Source of the DNA: Ancylobacter polymorphus
GTDB lineage: Bacteria > Pseudomonadota > Alphaproteobacteria > Rhizobiales > Xanthobacteraceae
NCBI RefSeq assembly: GCF_030813495.1
Contig: NZ_JAUSUI010000001.1
Span: 372,001-436,000 of the forward strand
Reading direction: 5' to 3'
Length of the DNA stretch: 64,000 bases
Part shown: positions 61,256-64,000 of the stretch, piece after piece
Layout: the number at the start of each line of letters is the position of its first letter
Position numbering within the stretch: position 1 is the first letter of the stretch
Position numbers and translations under genes: made by a program
The notes under the pieces: model-generated
Database searches by the model: none
What the model saw: the letters and a program-made list of their open reading frames with translations, nothing else
What the model was told of the DNA's origin: nothing

Positions 61256-62335
61256 TCACTGGCCGAACAGGCTGGCGTCCGACGCCTCCCAATGCAGCCG
61301 CAGGTTGGTACCGATCGTCACATCGTCGGCACGTGCCAGGCTCGCGGGCATGCGCATGTTGACGCTCGCGCCCCACCCCGTTGTCAGCACGAAGTGGTAG
61401 GTTTCGCCGATGAAGGTGGCATCGGACAGAACCACGTCGATGCCGGGCCCATTCTCACCTCGGAGCGGCGACAGACGGAGCCGATCCGGCCGGATCATCA
61501 GGCCGCCGCGCCCGCCGGCCCTGGCGTCGCCATGCACCGCGACGCGCTCCAGCGCGCTGCCATCCGGAAGCGTGATGTCCGCGAACCCGCCGTGGCTGCG
61601 GGCGATGGTACAGTCGAGAAAATTGGAATGACCGATGAAGTCGGCGACGAAGCGGGTTCGGGGCGCCTCATAAAGCTCGCGACCCTTGCCGAGTTGCTCG
61701 ATTTTGCCGTGGTTGAACAAGGCGATGCGGTCGGAGAGGCTCAGCGCCTCCTCCTGGTCGTGGGTGACATAGAGGATGGTCACGCCCGTTTGCCGGTGGA
61801 TGCGGCGAATCTCGTCCTGGATTTCCTCGCGCAGTTTCTTGTCCAGCGCCGAGAGCGGCTCGTCCATCAGCAGCAAGGGTGGGTTGTAGGCGAGCGCGCG
61901 GGCGAGGGCGACGCGCTGCTGCTGACCGCCGGAAAGCTGGGCGGGCATGCGGCCGGCGAAACTCTCCAGCCGCACAAGCGCCAGCATCTCCTCGACCTTG
62001 CCGGCGATTTCCGCCGCCGGGCGGCGGCGCACGCGCAGCGGAAAGGCGACATTCTCCGCGACGGACAGATGCGGGAACAGCGTGTAGCGCTGAAACACCA
62101 TGCCGATATTGCGCTTGTTCGACGGCTCGGAAAGGATGCTGCGCCCCTCCAGCCGCACATCCCCGCGCGTCGGCTCGAAGAAGCCGGCGATCATGTAGAG
62201 CGTCGTGCTCTTGCCGGAGCCCGAGGGCCCGAGAAAGGTGACGAACTCGCCGCGCGCAATCTCCAGCGACACGTCGCTGACGGCGGTGACATTGCCGAAT
62301 GTCTTGGAAATATTGGCTATTTCCAGAAAGCTCAT
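61256..62335 (-). CDS. ABC transporter ATP-binding protein, PotA type
   Basis: A 359-residue ATPase. Walker A GPSGSGKSTTLYM, VFQRYTLFPHLSVAEN, signature LSGGQQQRVALARALAYNPP, Walker B LLLMDEPLSALDKKL, VTHDQEEALSLSD, and a C-terminal TOBE domain. It starts by ATGA overlap with the permease stop. The related importer at 24-26 kb is a separate copy. The binding-protein gene should lie beyond base 64000. Confidence 0.92.
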   Translation of the reverse strand: MSFLEIANISKTFGNVTAVSDVSLEIARGEFVTFLGPSGSGKSTTLYMIAGFFEPTRGDVRLEGRSILSEPSNKRNIGMVFQRYTLFPHLSVAENVAFPLRVRRRPAAEIAGKVEEMLALVRLESFAGRMPAQLSGGQQQRVALARALAYNPPLLLMDEPLSALDKKLREEIQDEIRRIHRQTGVTILYVTHDQEEALSLSDRIALFNHGKIEQLGKGRELYEAPRTRFVADFIGHSNFLDCTIARSHGGFADITLPDGSALERVAVHGDARAGGRGGLMIRPDRLRLSPLRGENGPGIDVVLSDATFIGETYHFVLTTGWGASVNMRMPASLARADDVTIGTNLRLHWEASDASLFGQ

Positions 62336-63132
62336 GAGCGGTCGTCCTTGCGAAGGAGGGCGGCGGCCGCCATGAGGGCGGCGGTCAGGGCGATCAGCAG
62401 CGTCGAGACGGCGGCGATGACGGGGGAGAGATCCTGCCGCAGCGTGCCGTAAATGCGCACTGGAAGCGTCTGGAGATCGGGGCTCGCCATGAAGATGGCG
62501 ATCACCACCTCGTCCCAGGAGGCGAGGAAGGAGAAGATCGCCGCGCTGATGAGGCCGAGGCGGATGCCGGGCAGGGTGACGCGGATCTTGGCTTCCAAAG
62601 GGCTGGCGCCGCAGACGATGGCGGCGGTTTCAATATCGCGGTCAAACCGTTCCAGCGCATTGGAAATCGCGATGATGGAGAAGGGCAGCGCGATGACGAG
62701 ATGCGCGAGAACGAAGCCCAGAAACGTGCCGTTGAGATGCAGCCGCAGGAAGAAGGCGTAGAGCGCGACCGCGAGCACCACCACCGGCAGGATCATCGGG
62801 GTGAGAAACAGCGCCCGCAACGCTTGCCGGCCGCGAAACGTGCCGCGTGTCAGGCCGAAGGAGGCCATCAGGCCGATGCCGACCGACAGCACCGTCACCA
62901 CGGCGGCGATCTTGAAGCTGGTGAGGAAGGAGGCGATCCATTCGGGATCGTCGAACAGGTCCTCATACCAGCGCAGCGTCCAGCCGGGCGGCGGGAATTG
63001 CAACCATTGCGAGGAGCCGAAGGACAGGGCGACGATGAGCAGGATCGGCAGCAGAAGATAGGCGCCGACCAGCAGGGCGATGAGGCTGAGGGCGACGCGC
63101 CAGGGGCCGAGACGGGCGAAATCAAGCAGCAT
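62332..63132 (-). CDS. ABC transporter permease, PotC type
   Basis: A 266-residue permease starting ATG 63132. Helices begin VALSLIALLVGAYLLLPILL. The EAA loop reads ETAAIVCGASPLEAKIRVTL. Five bases after the PotB-type gene and ATGA-coupled to the ATPase. Confidence 0.88.
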   Translation of the reverse strand: MLLDFARLGPWRVALSLIALLVGAYLLLPILLIVALSFGSSQWLQFPPPGWTLRWYEDLFDDPEWIASFLTSFKIAAVVTVLSVGIGLMASFGLTRGTFRGRQALRALFLTPMILPVVVLAVALYAFFLRLHLNGTFLGFVLAHLVIALPFSIIAISNALERFDRDIETAAIVCGASPLEAKIRVTLPGIRLGLISAAIFSFLASWDEVVIAIFMASPDLQTLPVRIYGTLRQDLSPVIAAVSTLLIALTAALMAAAALLRKDDRS

Positions 63133-63137
63133 GGCGC

Positions 63138-63983
63138 CTAGCCCCTCGCCTGACCGAAACCGAAAAAGCGAAGCTGCACCATATAGATGGCGAGCGTGAT
63201 CACGAGGAGCACCAGCGCCGCCGCGCCCGCCAGCCCCCAGTCGAGCAGCGACTGCACCAGCTGCGCGATCAGTTCCGCCAGCATCATATTGGCGGTGCCG
63301 CCGAGCAGGGCCGGGGTGATGAAATAGCCGAGCGACATGACGAACACCATCAGCGCGCCAGCGGCGATGCCGGAGGCGGTGAGGGGGAGCATCACCCGCG
63401 TGAAAGCCTGAAAACGGCTGGCGCCGCAAAGGGATGCGGCCTGGAAAATGGCGGGGTCGATGGAGCGGATCGTGGCGTGCAGCGGCAGGATCATGAAGGG
63501 CAGCATGATGTAGGTCATGCCGATGGTGACGCCGACGAGGTTGTTAATCAGCGGCAGCGGCTCGGAAATCAGGCCGAGATTCATCAGCGTGCGGTTGATG
63601 ACGCCGGTGCGCTGGAGCAGCACCATCCAGGCATAGGTGCGGGCGAGCAGGTTGGTCCACATCGACAGGATGACGATGGCGAACAGCAGCCGCGACCAGA
63701 AGGACGGCGCGATCGCCAGGAACCAAGCCACGGGAAACCCAAGGAGAACCGTCACCACCGTGACCGTGAAGGCGACGAGGAAGGTGTTGCCGAGCACCTT
63801 GAGATAGGTCGTCGAGCCGAAGAAGGTGGCGTAGTTCTGCAGCCCCGGCGCCGGTTCCAGCACGCTGCGCAGCAGCAGGGCCAGCACCGGAATCACAAAT
63901 ACCAGCACAACCAGAGCGAGCGCCGGCAGCACGGGCGCGAAGCCCCGTCCGCCCCGCCGGGCGGCTGGGGACTGGGGGGCCAT
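63138..63983 (-). CDS. ABC transporter permease, PotB type
   Basis: A 281-residue permease with ATG 63983 (GTG 63998 is also in frame, and a start beyond the window cannot be excluded). FAPVLPALALVVLVFVIPVL is the first helix. The EAA-like loop includes FQAASLCGASRFQAFTRVML. It pairs with the downstream permease and ATPase in a second polyamine/opine-type importer. Confidence 0.85.
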   Translation of the reverse strand: MAPQSPAARRGGRGFAPVLPALALVVLVFVIPVLALLLRSVLEPAPGLQNYATFFGSTTYLKVLGNTFLVAFTVTVVTVLLGFPVAWFLAIAPSFWSRLLFAIVILSMWTNLLARTYAWMVLLQRTGVINRTLMNLGLISEPLPLINNLVGVTIGMTYIMLPFMILPLHATIRSIDPAIFQAASLCGASRFQAFTRVMLPLTASGIAAGALMVFVMSLGYFITPALLGGTANMMLAELIAQLVQSLLDWGLAGAAALVLLVITLAIYMVQLRFFGFGQARG

Positions 63984-64000
63984 CGGTACGTCGGTCACGG

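Overview
The window is GC-rich chromosomal DNA of an alphaproteobacterium. The minCDE order, the codon use, the many four-base ATGA gene overlaps and a Rhizobiales-type serine-recombinase tail point to Hyphomicrobiales, perhaps a Xanthobacteraceae member (Ancylobacter/Starkeya-like). The family-level guess is inference only. I saw no tRNA, rRNA or CRISPR array.

Region 1 (1-15.9 kb) is the early half of a lambda-like prophage. A leftward, translationally coupled operon carries a Cro-like protein, a GapR-like coiled-coil protein, a RuvC-like nuclease, an MT-A70 adenine methylase, a zinc-ribbon protein, two small proteins, a C5-cytosine methylase with an internal repeat array, and a CHC2/Toprim primase that runs off the left edge. 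A CI-like repressor sits at 6.5-7.2 kb. A rightward operon carries YqaJ exonuclease, RecT, a DnaQ-like exonuclease, SSB, a RecD/Dda-like helicase, an RHH protein, a zinc-ribbon protein and an AlpA-like regulator ending in a strong terminator. Two matching 13-bp operator candidates flank the immunity region. An AT-rich orphan gene and a frameshifted serine-recombinase tail mark the right end.

Region 2 (16-21.8 kb) is core chromosome: a choloylglycine-hydrolase-like Ntn hydrolase, an RND-pump remnant, an AraC regulator, minCDE and a LuxR-type regulator.

Region 3 (22-32.7 kb) is a catabolic operon: a PotD-like binding protein interrupted by an amber codon, two permeases, an ATPase, an Asp/hydantoin racemase, a DUF917 protein, a hydantoinase/oxoprolinase and an L-threonine aldolase. 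A divergent amidase and an ArsC-GNAT fusion follow. A shared palindrome-like motif occurs upstream of both the operon and the amidase.

Region 4 (32.7-41.1 kb) looks like a 2-deoxyribose (or pentose) uptake and breakdown operon: deoC, binding protein, ATPase, two permeases, mutarotase-like protein and sugar kinase, with a divergent DeoR regulator.

Region 5 (41.1-45.6 kb) holds an outer-membrane protein, a Tat-exported sulfatase, its formylglycine-generating-enzyme partner and an AraC regulator.

Region 6 (45.9-61.1 kb) is a surface-polysaccharide island. It has CDP-3,6-dideoxyhexose genes (rfbF, rfbG, rfbH), a YerE-like thiamine-diphosphate enzyme, an SDR, gtrA, gtrB, a roughly 1190-residue methyltransferase/coiled-coil/two-glycosyltransferase fusion, two decayed genes, and a GDP-D-glycero-D-manno-heptose module (HddC-GmhB fusion, hddA, gmhA). 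The genes predict a polymer carrying a branched-chain dideoxy sugar and heptose.

Region 7 (61.2-64 kb) is part of a second polyamine-type ABC transporter.
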